NCBI GenBank assembly: GCA_963925545.1
Contig: CAWUSA010000002.1
Coordinates: 6,247-70,246, forward strand
Length of the DNA stretch: 64,000 nt
Source: TMED14 sp963925545
GTDB taxonomy: Bacteria > Bacteroidota > Bacteroidia > Flavobacteriales > Schleiferiaceae
Direction: 5' to 3'
How positions within the stretch are numbered: the first letter of the stretch is position 1; every line of letters begins with the position of its first letter. A program made the translations under genes and the position numbers. Positions 51,581 to 60,074 of the stretch are shown here, in pieces. A model generated the notes under the pieces. It ran no database searches. It was not told the origin of the DNA and worked only from the letters and a program-made list of their open reading frames with translations.

Positions 51581-52213
51581 CTATGTGTAGACACCAAAAA
51601 GCAAGGCGGCATAGATCGCAAAACGGAGGTACCTCACCAGTGCAACTGTAAGAAACCAACGCCACTTAAATCCCACGGCACCAGCAAGGGTGCAAACCGG
51701 CGGGAAAGGCAATGGCGTGAGTGCTGCCAGAAAAATTAACAGCCCGCCAAATCGGCGAAGTTGATCCTTTTGCTTGGCCATTCGGTGATCAATCCAACGG
51801 TGAATTCTAGGGAATCGATGCAGGTTATAGCCGATCAAATAGCTGACAACCCCACCCAAATACGATGCGGTAGCAAGCGATAAAAGTGTCAACCAGGGGT
51901 AGGGTGTTGATTTGGCCCAAATAATGAAGAGTTCTGGAGGTATGACGCCAGTGATGACTTCTGAAAGGAATTGAAAGACAATGACAACGCCCCAGGAAAA
52001 TTCTTCTGTGATGGACTCCGTCATGGAGCGAAAATCAAACACCCAAGTTTGAAGGGTGATGAAAAGCGCGATAAAAAGGGCAATCCCTATGCCTAATTTC
52101 TTCAAACCTTCAAGCAAAAACTGATAGCCACCCGTGATTTGGTAAAATCGATGCGTGAGTTCAATCGACTTCCAGAAGGGTCGAAACTTGGGGGGGTGAA
52201 ATTGGGGTTTCAT
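51581..52213 (-). CDS. DedA/VTT-domain membrane protein
   Basis: 210 residues with a VTT (SNARE-associated) domain. There are about five membrane helices, with GLLIFLAALTPLPFPPVCTLAGAVGFKWRWF as the conserved re-entrant loop and the YLGGVVSYLIGYNLHRF segment before it. DedA-like proteins are flippases or support envelope homeostasis. The N-terminal ~35 residues are a soluble, basic segment. It lies 32 bases downstream of recG. Confidence 0.85.
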   Translation of the reverse strand: MKPQFHPPKFRPFWKSIELTHRFYQITGGYQFLLEGLKKLGIGIALFIALFITLQTWVFDFRSMTESITEEFSWGVVIVFQFLSEVITGVIPPELFIIWAKSTPYPWLTLLSLATASYLGGVVSYLIGYNLHRFPRIHRWIDHRMAKQKDQLRRFGGLLIFLAALTPLPFPPVCTLAGAVGFKWRWFLTVALVRYLRFAIYAALLFGVYT

Positions 52214-52245
52214 GGCGGTGGTAAAGGTGCGTCAAAAAACGTGCC

Positions 52246-54345
52246 TTAAGCGATGTCTCCCCATCCAATTCTACCTTTTGCATAGGCTGTAAACACTTGC
52301 CTTAGCCCGGCATGCTCTGCTGCTTCGAGTCGTGGGTCTTGATCCATGATGTCACGGGCAACCTGACGGGCCCAGGTAAACAAGGGTTGATCTTCGCCCA
52401 CCTTTGCCAATCGGTAATCCAGACTACCGCTCTGGCGTGTGCCCATTACCTCACCGGGCCCTCGCAATTTGAGATCGACATCTGCAATGACAAATCCATC
52501 ATGGCTGCTGCACATGGTTTCAATGCGAACTTTCGCATGGTCACTCAATGCCTTTCCTGTCATCAATATGCAATAAGATTGCGCCGACCCTCGACCCACT
52601 CTGCCGCGCAGTTGGTGGAGTTGAGACAGGCCAAATTTCTCTGCATTTTCAATCACCATCACGCTGGCATTGGGCACATCAACACCCACTTCAATCACCG
52701 TTGTGGCAACCATGATATGGGTTTCGCCTTTCACAAAGCGGTCCATTTCAAGACTTTTGTCTGTTGATTTCATGCGGCCATGTACGATAGATATTTGGTA
52801 GTCTGGTCGAGGAAAATCTCTGCAAATACTGGCATACCCATCCATCAAATCCTTGTAGTCCAGGCTGTCACTTTCTTCAATCAGTGGGTACACAATGTAG
52901 GCTTGTCGACCCTGTGCAATGGCCTTTTTCAAGAAACCCCAGACTTTGAGTCGGCCGCTATCGGTGCGACGCAACGTTTCAATCGGTTTTCTTCCAGGAG
53001 GTAACTCATCAATGACTGAAAGGTCCAAGTCACCATAAAGGCTCATTGCCAGGGTTCGAGGGATGGGTGTGGCAGTCATGACGAGGATGTGCGGGGATGG
53101 CGTATTTTTCTCTCGAAGTGCAGCTCGTTGCGCCACGCCAAACCGGTGCTGCTCATCGATAATGGCTAACCCCAATTGCCTGAATTTGACAGGTTTTTCG
53201 ATCAAGGCATGGGTTCCAACCAGTAAATGAATGCGCCCCCCAAGGATGCCTTCCAGGATCTTTTTTCTTTGCGCCCCTTTGATGCTGCCCGTTAGCAAAG
53301 CGACATTCAGCCCCATTTGATTGGCCCATTGACTGAGCCCTTGGTGGTGTTGCTGTGCCAATATCTCTGTTGGCGCCATCAGGCAACCTTGAAAACCATT
53401 GTCAATGGCAAGTAACAAGGCCATGAAGGCCACCAGGGTTTTGCCACTTCCGACATCGCCTTGAACCAATCGATTCATGTGCATGCCACTTGCCATGTCC
53501 ATGCGGATTTCCTTCACCACACGTTTTTGTGCCCCTGTGAGCTCAAAGGGCAGTATTTCGTGGAAGAATTGGTTGAAATAGCTGCCGACATCACGAAAAA
53601 CCCAGCCATTGCCCTTGGCTCGTATGGCTTGGCGTTTGACAGCGAAGATCAATTGGTCCAGAAGAACCTCCTCAAATGCCAAGCGTTCCCTTGCGTGAAT
53701 CAAAGCTTGTTGGCTGGTGGGTTGGTGCATGCATTGGATGGCCTGCATGCGGTCAGGCCAGCCTTTTTTCTCTACCAAGGCTTGAGGAAGCCAATCTGTT
53801 AGCGATTCGGACCCGAGAAGGGTTTGTACAAGATTGGCAATGCCCTTGCTATGGAGTCCCATGCGCGAGAGTTTCTCTGAGCTAGGGTAAACGGGGTGAA
53901 GGCCAGCACTGGGTCTGTCCTTGAATCGGGCCACATCTTCCAGGTCGGGATGCGCCATGTTCAGAAGGCCATTGAAGCTCGAGACCCGGCCATAAGCAAT
54001 CACCATGGCACCCGCTTTCAATGTTTTCTGGATGTAGTTGGCTCCTTTGAACCAGATCAGCTCAATTCGGCCATCGTCACTGACAAGCTGAGCAGTCAAT
54101 CGACGGCGGGCGCCAGCACCCGTGGCTTGAATGTCGGTGATGCGTCCCTTGACTTGAACTTCCGCCGGACTAGCCACGCAGGCTTCAGGCAAAAGCACAA
54201 CCGACCGGTCCACGTACCGGAAGGGGTAGTGGCTGAGTAAGTCGCCGTAGCTTCTGATGCTTAGTTCACTGGCGAATGCCTTGGCTCGTTGAGGCCCAAC
54301 GCCTTTGAGGTAAGTGATTGCAGTGTCTGTCCATAGAAAGGCCAT
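52246..54345 (-). CDS. recG: ATP-dependent DNA helicase RecG
   Basis: Branch-migrates stalled forks and Holliday junctions. The start at 54345 (MAFLWTDTAITYLKGVGPQRAKAF) gives 699 residues and begins right at the wedge-domain helix; the 32 upstream codons in frame are rejected. Motifs include Walker A QGDVGSGKTLVAFMAL, DEQH in IIDEQHRFGVAQR, TATPIPRTLAMSLYGD and QLRGRVGRGSAQSYC. A TAnnTTTG element ends 3 bases before the ATG. Confidence 0.97.
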   Translation of the reverse strand: MAFLWTDTAITYLKGVGPQRAKAFASELSIRSYGDLLSHYPFRYVDRSVVLLPEACVASPAEVQVKGRITDIQATGAGARRRLTAQLVSDDGRIELIWFKGANYIQKTLKAGAMVIAYGRVSSFNGLLNMAHPDLEDVARFKDRPSAGLHPVYPSSEKLSRMGLHSKGIANLVQTLLGSESLTDWLPQALVEKKGWPDRMQAIQCMHQPTSQQALIHARERLAFEEVLLDQLIFAVKRQAIRAKGNGWVFRDVGSYFNQFFHEILPFELTGAQKRVVKEIRMDMASGMHMNRLVQGDVGSGKTLVAFMALLLAIDNGFQGCLMAPTEILAQQHHQGLSQWANQMGLNVALLTGSIKGAQRKKILEGILGGRIHLLVGTHALIEKPVKFRQLGLAIIDEQHRFGVAQRAALREKNTPSPHILVMTATPIPRTLAMSLYGDLDLSVIDELPPGRKPIETLRRTDSGRLKVWGFLKKAIAQGRQAYIVYPLIEESDSLDYKDLMDGYASICRDFPRPDYQISIVHGRMKSTDKSLEMDRFVKGETHIMVATTVIEVGVDVPNASVMVIENAEKFGLSQLHQLRGRVGRGSAQSYCILMTGKALSDHAKVRIETMCSSHDGFVIADVDLKLRGPGEVMGTRQSGSLDYRLAKVGEDQPLFTWARQVARDIMDQDPRLEAAEHAGLRQVFTAYAKGRIGWGDIA

Positions 54346-54348
54346 GCT

Positions 54349-54356
54349 CAAAAATA
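54349..54356 (-). promoter_or_regulatory. -7 element immediately before recG
   Basis: Minus-strand TATTTTTG, AGC, then the recG ATG at 54345. A TTG lies at 54375-54373, 16 bases upstream. The 3-base gap suggests a leaderless mRNA. Confidence 0.58.
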
Positions 54357-54368
54357 ACCTAACTTCCC

Positions 54369-55685
54369 ATGCCAATGAACAGTCATCGATACAACCCTTC
54401 AGAGGCCGGCATGATGCTCGGTGATGGTGCCTTGTTGGCATCGCTATTCATCGGTATTGCCTATGTCATGTTTGGTGATTTACAGGTGACAGACCCTAGG
54501 TATTACGGCCATTATATCACGTTGTTTTGGTGGGCCATGATCCTCTGGTTGTCACTTTCTATGCTGCTTAAAACCCACCATTTACCCCTCGGTGTGGAAA
54601 TCCGATCGGTTGTCACAAGCTTTGGCCGCATGGCCTTGATATTAGGGGCTGCATTGGCAGCTATTGTGGTCTCTGTCAAAGGTGAATACTATTCAAGGGC
54701 CTTTTTGCTCATTTGGCTTGGTTCTTACCTTTTGATTGGCACCCTTTACCGATCCCTGTGGGTTAAAACCATGCGATCAAGGTTCCGTCAGGGCAAACAT
54801 GTGCGCTTCATTGCCCTGGTTGGGGAGGGTAGCCAATGGCCTGGTTTGGTAGAACAGCTCAGTCTGCACCCAGAGTATGGTTACCGCATTGCCTGTCAGG
54901 TCAAGTCCTTTCAGAACATGAATCAGCAGGTGGATGAGTACTGGGTGAGCCCTTCGCTAGCAACAGCCGGTCTTACCATCGCAGACGAGCAGAGCAAGCG
55001 CTTGCGTGTGGTGCCTGATTTAGGTTTCCTTGGTGCCCATAGAACCCGCATCATACCCGTTGGCGATTACCCCATTGTTGAACTGAGACCAGAGCCGTTG
55101 ACCGATGGTTTGTCTGCCTTTGCCAAGCGATTGACGGATCTATTGGTGGCAAGTCTATCCCTTCTGTTGATTGCATCCTGGCTGTTTCCGCTGATTGCCA
55201 TAGCGATCAAGATTGATGGCAAGGGATCGGTGTTTTTCAAACAGCAGCGACATGGCCAGAAAGGTCAGAATTTCATGATATGGAAGTTCAGAACCATGCG
55301 TCAGTTGGCTGACACAGTCCTCCAAGGTAAGCCAGCTCAACAGCGTGTGACAGGGATTGGGCATTGGTTGCGGGTGAGTCACTTGGATGAATTGCCTCAG
55401 TTGTGGAATGTCATCCTTGGTCACATGAGCTTGGTTGGCCCCAGGCCACACATGTCATCTGATCACCACATGTACCAAGATGCCATTGCGTCCTACGGCA
55501 TCAGACATTGGGTGAAACCTGGCATGACGGGCCTGGCTCAAGCCAGAGGTCTCAAAGGGGAAGTCGATAAGTCTGGAATGACAGAGCGCATTCGCGCAGA
55601 CATTTACTACGTTGAAAATTGGTCCATGCTGCTTGACCTCAAAGTTCTTGTTGCAACGGTATTTCGCCTGAAGACCTGGGTGTGA
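54369..55685 (+). CDS. Polyprenyl-phosphate sugar transferase (WcaJ/bacterial sugar transferase)
   Basis: Initiates surface polysaccharide synthesis by moving a sugar-1-phosphate to undecaprenyl phosphate. The 438 residues have four N-terminal membrane helices, a middle soluble domain, a fifth hydrophobic segment (~262-285) and the catalytic C-terminal domain: RHGQKGQNFMIWKFRTM, LDELPQLWNVILGHMSLVGPRP and WVKPGMTGLAQARG. The layout is that of the PglC-like/WcaJ family. A double glycosyltransferase is encoded nearby on the other strand. The stop abuts that of the convergent outer-membrane gene. Confidence 0.92.
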   Translation: MPMNSHRYNPSEAGMMLGDGALLASLFIGIAYVMFGDLQVTDPRYYGHYITLFWWAMILWLSLSMLLKTHHLPLGVEIRSVVTSFGRMALILGAALAAIVVSVKGEYYSRAFLLIWLGSYLLIGTLYRSLWVKTMRSRFRQGKHVRFIALVGEGSQWPGLVEQLSLHPEYGYRIACQVKSFQNMNQQVDEYWVSPSLATAGLTIADEQSKRLRVVPDLGFLGAHRTRIIPVGDYPIVELRPEPLTDGLSAFAKRLTDLLVASLSLLLIASWLFPLIAIAIKIDGKGSVFFKQQRHGQKGQNFMIWKFRTMRQLADTVLQGKPAQQRVTGIGHWLRVSHLDELPQLWNVILGHMSLVGPRPHMSSDHHMYQDAIASYGIRHWVKPGMTGLAQARGLKGEVDKSGMTERIRADIYYVENWSMLLDLKVLVATVFRLKTWV

Positions 55686-56159
55686 TTAAAGCCTTAAACC
55701 CAACTTGAGTTGCCCGGTGAACCATGGAAATTGTTCACGCGTGCTAGGCTGACCTGAACCCCTTATTGATGCTAGCATCCAGTCATGCCACCCGAGGCCA
55801 AATTGGGCACTGACCATGAACAGACCGGCATCCAATCGCTTACCTAAGGCAAGGCTTGTCACAGAGCCACCGCCGACATCAACCAGGCCTGCAAGGCCTG
55901 TGGATGCGTCCAGGTACCAATTGGCGATCACTTCCGATAAAAGTAACGAGTTAGGTACAGCTATTGAGGGGAGGGTTTTCCTGACTCCCAGACCAACATG
56001 CACGAGGCCTACATTGACATGCACTGACAGGTCCTCTTGCGTAAAGTGTTCTATCTCGAAACCCATGAGGCTTGGCCATCCCATTTCTCCATGGAGGTAG
56101 GTTTGTGATTGGACGGCAAAGGTGACAAGCAATGAAGCTAAGGTGATGAGGCTTTTCAT
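55686..56159 (-). CDS. Small secreted or outer-membrane protein, unknown
   Basis: 157 residues with a signal peptide (MKSLITLASLLVTFAVQSQ, cleavage at ~19). The mature 138 residues alternate hydrophobic and polar positions in strands such as SVHVNVGLVHVGLGV, FMVSAQFGLGWHDWML and GQLKLGLRL, ending with a C-terminal hydrophobic residue. This suggests a small beta barrel of about eight strands. I do not recognise a family. It is followed by the sugar transferase stop, and a strong hairpin lies just upstream. Confidence 0.7.
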   Translation of the reverse strand: MKSLITLASLLVTFAVQSQTYLHGEMGWPSLMGFEIEHFTQEDLSVHVNVGLVHVGLGVRKTLPSIAVPNSLLLSEVIANWYLDASTGLAGLVDVGGGSVTSLALGKRLDAGLFMVSAQFGLGWHDWMLASIRGSGQPSTREQFPWFTGQLKLGLRL

Positions 56160-56183
56160 ATTTTTTTTAAGTTAATTAGCAAG

Positions 56184-56223
56184 AAACTGAAGAGCTCTGC
56201 AAATGTAGAGCTCTTCAGTTTTT
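56184..56223. terminator. Strong 15-bp hairpin terminator
   Basis: A perfect 15-bp inverted repeat (56184-56198 with 56207-56221) closes an 8-base loop. The plus-strand side continues with T residues. It lies between the minus-strand double glycosyltransferase stop (56308) and the minus-strand small outer-membrane gene start (56159), so it most likely ends the glycosyltransferase transcript. The flanks are A/T rich on both sides. Confidence 0.8.
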
Positions 56224-56307
56224 CACCTATCGACAATCCCCAATTGGAAGCGGCAAATCTAAAAAGTAGATTTTCAGTGAGCTAATTTTGGAAATTTATT
56301 AGGGGGA

Positions 56308-58467
56308 TTACTGGTTGAGGTTCTGAAACAACGCAGCGTAATCATCAATGACAGCTGACCATTGGTAGGAGATAAGTTGGCTGCTGTAATCGGTTTGTAG
56401 ACTTTTGCTTTGGGTATAGAGTGAATGGAGAAATGTCTCATTGTTGAAATAGGAGCCATTGACCCCTAGAACATGCCGGTTGAAGGGGTTGTCATGAGCC
56501 GCAATGGGGCATCCTGCTGCCATGGCTTGAAGAAGGCCAGGGTTGGTTCCGCCAGCTGAATGGCCATGCACATATAGGCGACAACCCTGCCTGAGGGATT
56601 GTGTCACTTCGGAGTCATAGGTAGCATCGATAGGTAGGAAATGGGGGTGGTCTTGGTAGGTTTTTTTCAACTGCTTTCCATGACTTGTTGCCCAGTTCCC
56701 CACCACGGCAACATGGCAGCTTGGCAGCAAGGCTTGCAGTGCCATGTCAAGGTTGTTTTCGGGTTCAATTCGGCATAAAATCAGGGCATAATCCTCAGCC
56801 CTGAGATGCAAGTCTTTAAGGATGGCTTCTGCCTTGCTGTCGTCAACCCGGGCGATGGCATGGACGCCATAGGCAATTTCCTCAATCCTTGTGGGGTAGC
56901 TTTTGATGTGCTCGCTGATGCCAGGGTTGTCTGACACAATCACGGTTGCCCGATGGGCAGCCCATTGCTCAGCTTTGCGCAAGTAGGCTTGTGTCAGTGG
57001 CCGGTATTTGCCACGCATCCACTCCAGGCCATCCATGTGAACGGCTAAGGGGATCTTACCCGCTAGGGGCAGCAGTGGTGCACTGGTTGTGGTGCCAAGT
57101 GTGAGGTGTGCATCGGGTTGCGTTCTGGCAATGTGCCTGAGGCTGATGGCGTCATAGATGAATTGAGCAATGGACCCAATCAAGGGTTCAGGGTCCCAAT
57201 GCACACGTCGATCAATGCCAGGGTAGGCCCATTGTTTCACAGGGTGTGCAGAGGACGTGCTCACCAGGACCCGAAATCCCTGGTCTGCAAGTCCTTTTGC
57301 CACATGCTCTACCATTTCTTCATAGCCGCCATGTCGGTTGGGAAGCCCCCGTGATCCAGAAATCGCCACAAAAGGCTGGCAATGTTTAACGATGCTTTCC
57401 AGTTGGGAAGCAGATTTAAGCCATTGGTAGTTGCTGGCATCAAAGGGCTTTTTGCTTGAGAAATCAGTCTGACTGAATGCTGCCGCGATGCCTTCAGCGT
57501 TAGGATTACAAAGCGCCACATAGGGTTCGAGTTCCTTGGCAGATTCTGCTTGGTTGGATAAGATGACCTTGCAGCCCTTAGCTAAGGCTTCAATGGCAAC
57601 TAGCCCAAATGTTTCAAATAGGGAGGGTATGATGACCCCTTCTGCCTGGCTTAATGCCTCGGAAACATCCCTGGCTGTGCCAGCGCTTAGCCATTGAATT
57701 TTTGCGCCATGATGCTTGGCTTGGTCGATAGCCTGTCTGAATGCCTTGCTGTGTTTGCTGTGGTTGGGCGCTTGATCTCCCATGAAGGTAAGCAATGCTT
57801 CAGATCCCCTTTGTGCCAATTGGCCCCAGGCTTTTGCAGCTTCGACTTGGTTTTTGATGCCTTCAATGCGTCCAATAACCAACCAGCCTTTGCGTTGTTT
57901 TGTGAGCTGTTGTCCCTGTTCAGAGTGTAATTGCTCCAGTCCGGGCGACATCACATGCACGGTGGGCCCTAGGTTGAAGGCTTTTCTCACGCGCTTCTGT
58001 TCTGTGGATGTAGTGCAAAGGATGGCATCTGCAGCCCATGCGACACGATGCAGGGCTTGGTGCCATCGCAAGGTTGACAAGGGTGGCCAGTTGTCCCTGC
58101 CTTGCCCTGCGCGAAAGCAGGTTTTGAGCCATTCCAAGATGCCAGATGGCAACAGTGACCAAAAGGCTGCTCGTTGCTTTTCATAGGCGCCGTAGTCAAT
58201 CCAGATGCTGGCGATGACCCATATTAGCTTGGGATGTCCTTGCCTGACACGAAGGCAGGCCATTTGATCAGCCAGTCGACCGAGGTTGAATGTGTACAGG
58301 ACCTCAATGCTGTGCTGTGCAATCATTGATGGCAGAAGTGCAGCATCTGTGCATAAATGGACCTCGTGCTTCAGTTGAGTTAGGGCAGTGAGGCTTTGCT
58401 CTACTTGGACTGTGTCACCACCGCGTTGGGTCAACAGACTCTTGCGAGCAAACAATAACACCTTCAT
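56308..58467 (-). CDS. Fused tandem glycosyltransferases (GT4 + DUF1972/GT4-like)
   Basis: The start at 58467 (MKVLLFARKSLLTQRGG) gives 719 residues in two halves. Residues ~1-360 are a GT4 enzyme: GWLVIGRIEGIKNQ near 194 and the EX7E motif PSLFETFGLVAIE with Glu285 and Glu293. Residues ~365-719 form a second transferase with the DUF1972 opening AISGSRGLPNRHGGYEEMVEH (369-389) and GHSAGGTNPGLLQAMA (635-650), in which the last conserved acid is Gln647. The two halves may act in sequence on one glycan. It is divergent from a small conserved gene and converges towards the sugar transferase region. Genes of each half usually occur separately. Confidence 0.85.
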   Translation of the reverse strand: MKVLLFARKSLLTQRGGDTVQVEQSLTALTQLKHEVHLCTDAALLPSMIAQHSIEVLYTFNLGRLADQMACLRVRQGHPKLIWVIASIWIDYGAYEKQRAAFWSLLPSGILEWLKTCFRAGQGRDNWPPLSTLRWHQALHRVAWAADAILCTTSTEQKRVRKAFNLGPTVHVMSPGLEQLHSEQGQQLTKQRKGWLVIGRIEGIKNQVEAAKAWGQLAQRGSEALLTFMGDQAPNHSKHSKAFRQAIDQAKHHGAKIQWLSAGTARDVSEALSQAEGVIIPSLFETFGLVAIEALAKGCKVILSNQAESAKELEPYVALCNPNAEGIAAAFSQTDFSSKKPFDASNYQWLKSASQLESIVKHCQPFVAISGSRGLPNRHGGYEEMVEHVAKGLADQGFRVLVSTSSAHPVKQWAYPGIDRRVHWDPEPLIGSIAQFIYDAISLRHIARTQPDAHLTLGTTTSAPLLPLAGKIPLAVHMDGLEWMRGKYRPLTQAYLRKAEQWAAHRATVIVSDNPGISEHIKSYPTRIEEIAYGVHAIARVDDSKAEAILKDLHLRAEDYALILCRIEPENNLDMALQALLPSCHVAVVGNWATSHGKQLKKTYQDHPHFLPIDATYDSEVTQSLRQGCRLYVHGHSAGGTNPGLLQAMAAGCPIAAHDNPFNRHVLGVNGSYFNNETFLHSLYTQSKSLQTDYSSQLISYQWSAVIDDYAALFQNLNQ

Positions 58468-58472
58468 GGGAA

Positions 58473-58480
58473 TAAATGTA
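58473..58480 (-). promoter_or_regulatory. Variant -7 element before the double glycosyltransferase
   Basis: Minus-strand TACATTTA, TTCCC, then the ATG at 58467. It differs from TAnnTTTG only in the last base and sits 5 bases before the start. Confidence 0.38.
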
Positions 58481-58519
58481 CTGCCTCTGGTCGTACCTTT
58501 ATCACCTAAATCACGGATC

Positions 58520-58753
58520 ATGGCTATACCTAAATTTCTTGTTGGCGACAACACCGATCACCCTGAAAGCGTTTTCATTATTCATACGGAGTTTCCCCGT
58601 TTTGTGATGGATTTAGATACGGATGAGATTGAATGGTTGGACGATGTTGCCGGTGAAGATCAAGGTGATCTCACCGATGAGATGGCCAGCCTATTGGTTG
58701 AGGCCAATGCGTTCTATGAGCATGAAGTGGAACACTACGAAAACTTAGATTGA
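58520..58753 (+). CDS. Conserved small acidic protein of Bacteroidota
   Basis: 77 residues from the ATG at 58520 (MAIPKFLVGDNTDHPESVF). It opens with PKFLVGDNTDHPESVFIIHTEFPRFVMDLDTDEIEWLDD, a strongly patterned N-terminal half resembling a conserved Bacteroidota hypothetical protein, and continues with an acidic C-terminus. There are no catalytic motifs. The start lies 2 bases upstream of nothing coding; upstream codons in frame are rejected because they overlap the opposite gene. It is followed 2 bases later by the MATE gene. Function unknown. Confidence 0.82.
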   Translation: MAIPKFLVGDNTDHPESVFIIHTEFPRFVMDLDTDEIEWLDDVAGEDQGDLTDEMASLLVEANAFYEHEVEHYENLD

Positions 58754-58755
58754 GC

Positions 58756-60072
58756 ATGTTGAGCCGCCTGCAATGGCGGGAGAACATTCCCCTTGCCTTG
58801 CCCGTGGTTTTTGGGCAAATTGGTCACATTGCCGCCAGTGTGGCTGACTCCATCATGGTTGGTCGCTTGGGTGTTATTCCCTTAGCGGCGGTTTCCTATG
58901 GTGCGAGCATAGCCTCAGTTCCCTTTGTGTTTGGTATTGGTCTGGCCTATGGATTGACCCCTTTTGTGGCGAATGCCGTCGGGCAAAAACGCCACGGTAA
59001 AGGCATTCGTCTGCTCAAGCATGCTAGCATGGTGAACATGGTGACAGCGGTGGTGATGATGTTGGCGGTATGGCTCATTCACATGGTGGCTTCAAGAACA
59101 GGTCAGGATGCTGAGATGCTTGTTTTTGCTGAGGATTACCTCTACATCTACATGCTGTCTTTCATCCCTTTCATGGCCTTTCTTGCTGCCAAACAGTACC
59201 TGGAGGGTTTGGGTGACACCAAAACACCAATGAAGATTAGCTTATGGGGCAACACCTTGAATATCGTTCTCAATGCCTTGTTGATCTTTGGTCTATTAGG
59301 CTTTCCTGCCTTGGGTATCACTGGTGCAGCTGTTGCGACAGTCATTGCGCGTACCGTGATGGCGGTTTGGATCTGGCGACACCTCTTTGTGTCGGGTAAG
59401 ATCACCGTGCCAGAATGGGCAGCTGCAGCTTACCAGAAGCATCTGGTGGGGGGCTTGCTTAAAGTGGGCATCCCTTCAGGTTTGCAATACATTTTTGAGG
59501 TGAGTGCATTTGCGATTTCAGCCATCCTCATTGGTACGTATGGGGCCGTGCCGCTTGCGGCGCATCAGGTGGCTATTTCATTGGCCTCTATTTCCTACAT
59601 GGCTGCCACAGGATTGGGCGCATCGGCGACCATTCGCATTGCTCAGTTCATCGGCCAGCGCAAGCCTGGCATGGCCAGGGAAGCCGGCACAAGCCTGTTC
59701 TTGCTAACAATGGTCTTCATGGTGTTCACGGGTCTGGTGTATTATTTTGGCCGCCATTTGTTACCGCTGGCTTACACCAGTGAAATGGAAGTGCTTCAGA
59801 TCGCAGCGTCATTGTTGGTTGTGGCCACATTGTTCCAATTGCCAGACGGCTTACAGGCAACAGCTCTAGGTGCACTGCGTGGCGCAAAGGATGTTCGTGT
59901 GCCGACTGCCATTTCCTTTCTTGCGTATTATATCATAGCCCTGCCTTTGGAGTGGTTTTTAGGCACTCACTTAGGTTATGGTGCTATCGGTGTTTGGCTT
60001 GCCTTAGCCGTTGGACTGACCGTGTCAGCATGGTTGTTGACCTTGCGTTTTTACCGGGTAGTTAAGGCCTAG
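58756..60072 (+). CDS. MATE family efflux transporter
   Basis: Sodium- or proton-driven drug/metabolite exporter. The 438 residues (start ATG 58756, MLSRLQWRENIPLALPVVFGQ) contain about 12 membrane helices in two repeats, with GDTKTPMKISLWGNTLNIVLNALLIFG after helix 5. Conserved proline and asparagine positions are intact, but the substrate cannot be judged. Its stop lies 2 bases from the convergent NtrC-like gene. It is likely co-transcribed with the small acidic protein. Confidence 0.93.
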   Translation: MLSRLQWRENIPLALPVVFGQIGHIAASVADSIMVGRLGVIPLAAVSYGASIASVPFVFGIGLAYGLTPFVANAVGQKRHGKGIRLLKHASMVNMVTAVVMMLAVWLIHMVASRTGQDAEMLVFAEDYLYIYMLSFIPFMAFLAAKQYLEGLGDTKTPMKISLWGNTLNIVLNALLIFGLLGFPALGITGAAVATVIARTVMAVWIWRHLFVSGKITVPEWAAAAYQKHLVGGLLKVGIPSGLQYIFEVSAFAISAILIGTYGAVPLAAHQVAISLASISYMAATGLGASATIRIAQFIGQRKPGMAREAGTSLFLLTMVFMVFTGLVYYFGRHLLPLAYTSEMEVLQIAASLLVVATLFQLPDGLQATALGALRGAKDVRVPTAISFLAYYIIALPLEWFLGTHLGYGAIGVWLALAVGLTVSAWLLTLRFYRVVKA

Positions 60073-60074
60073 GC

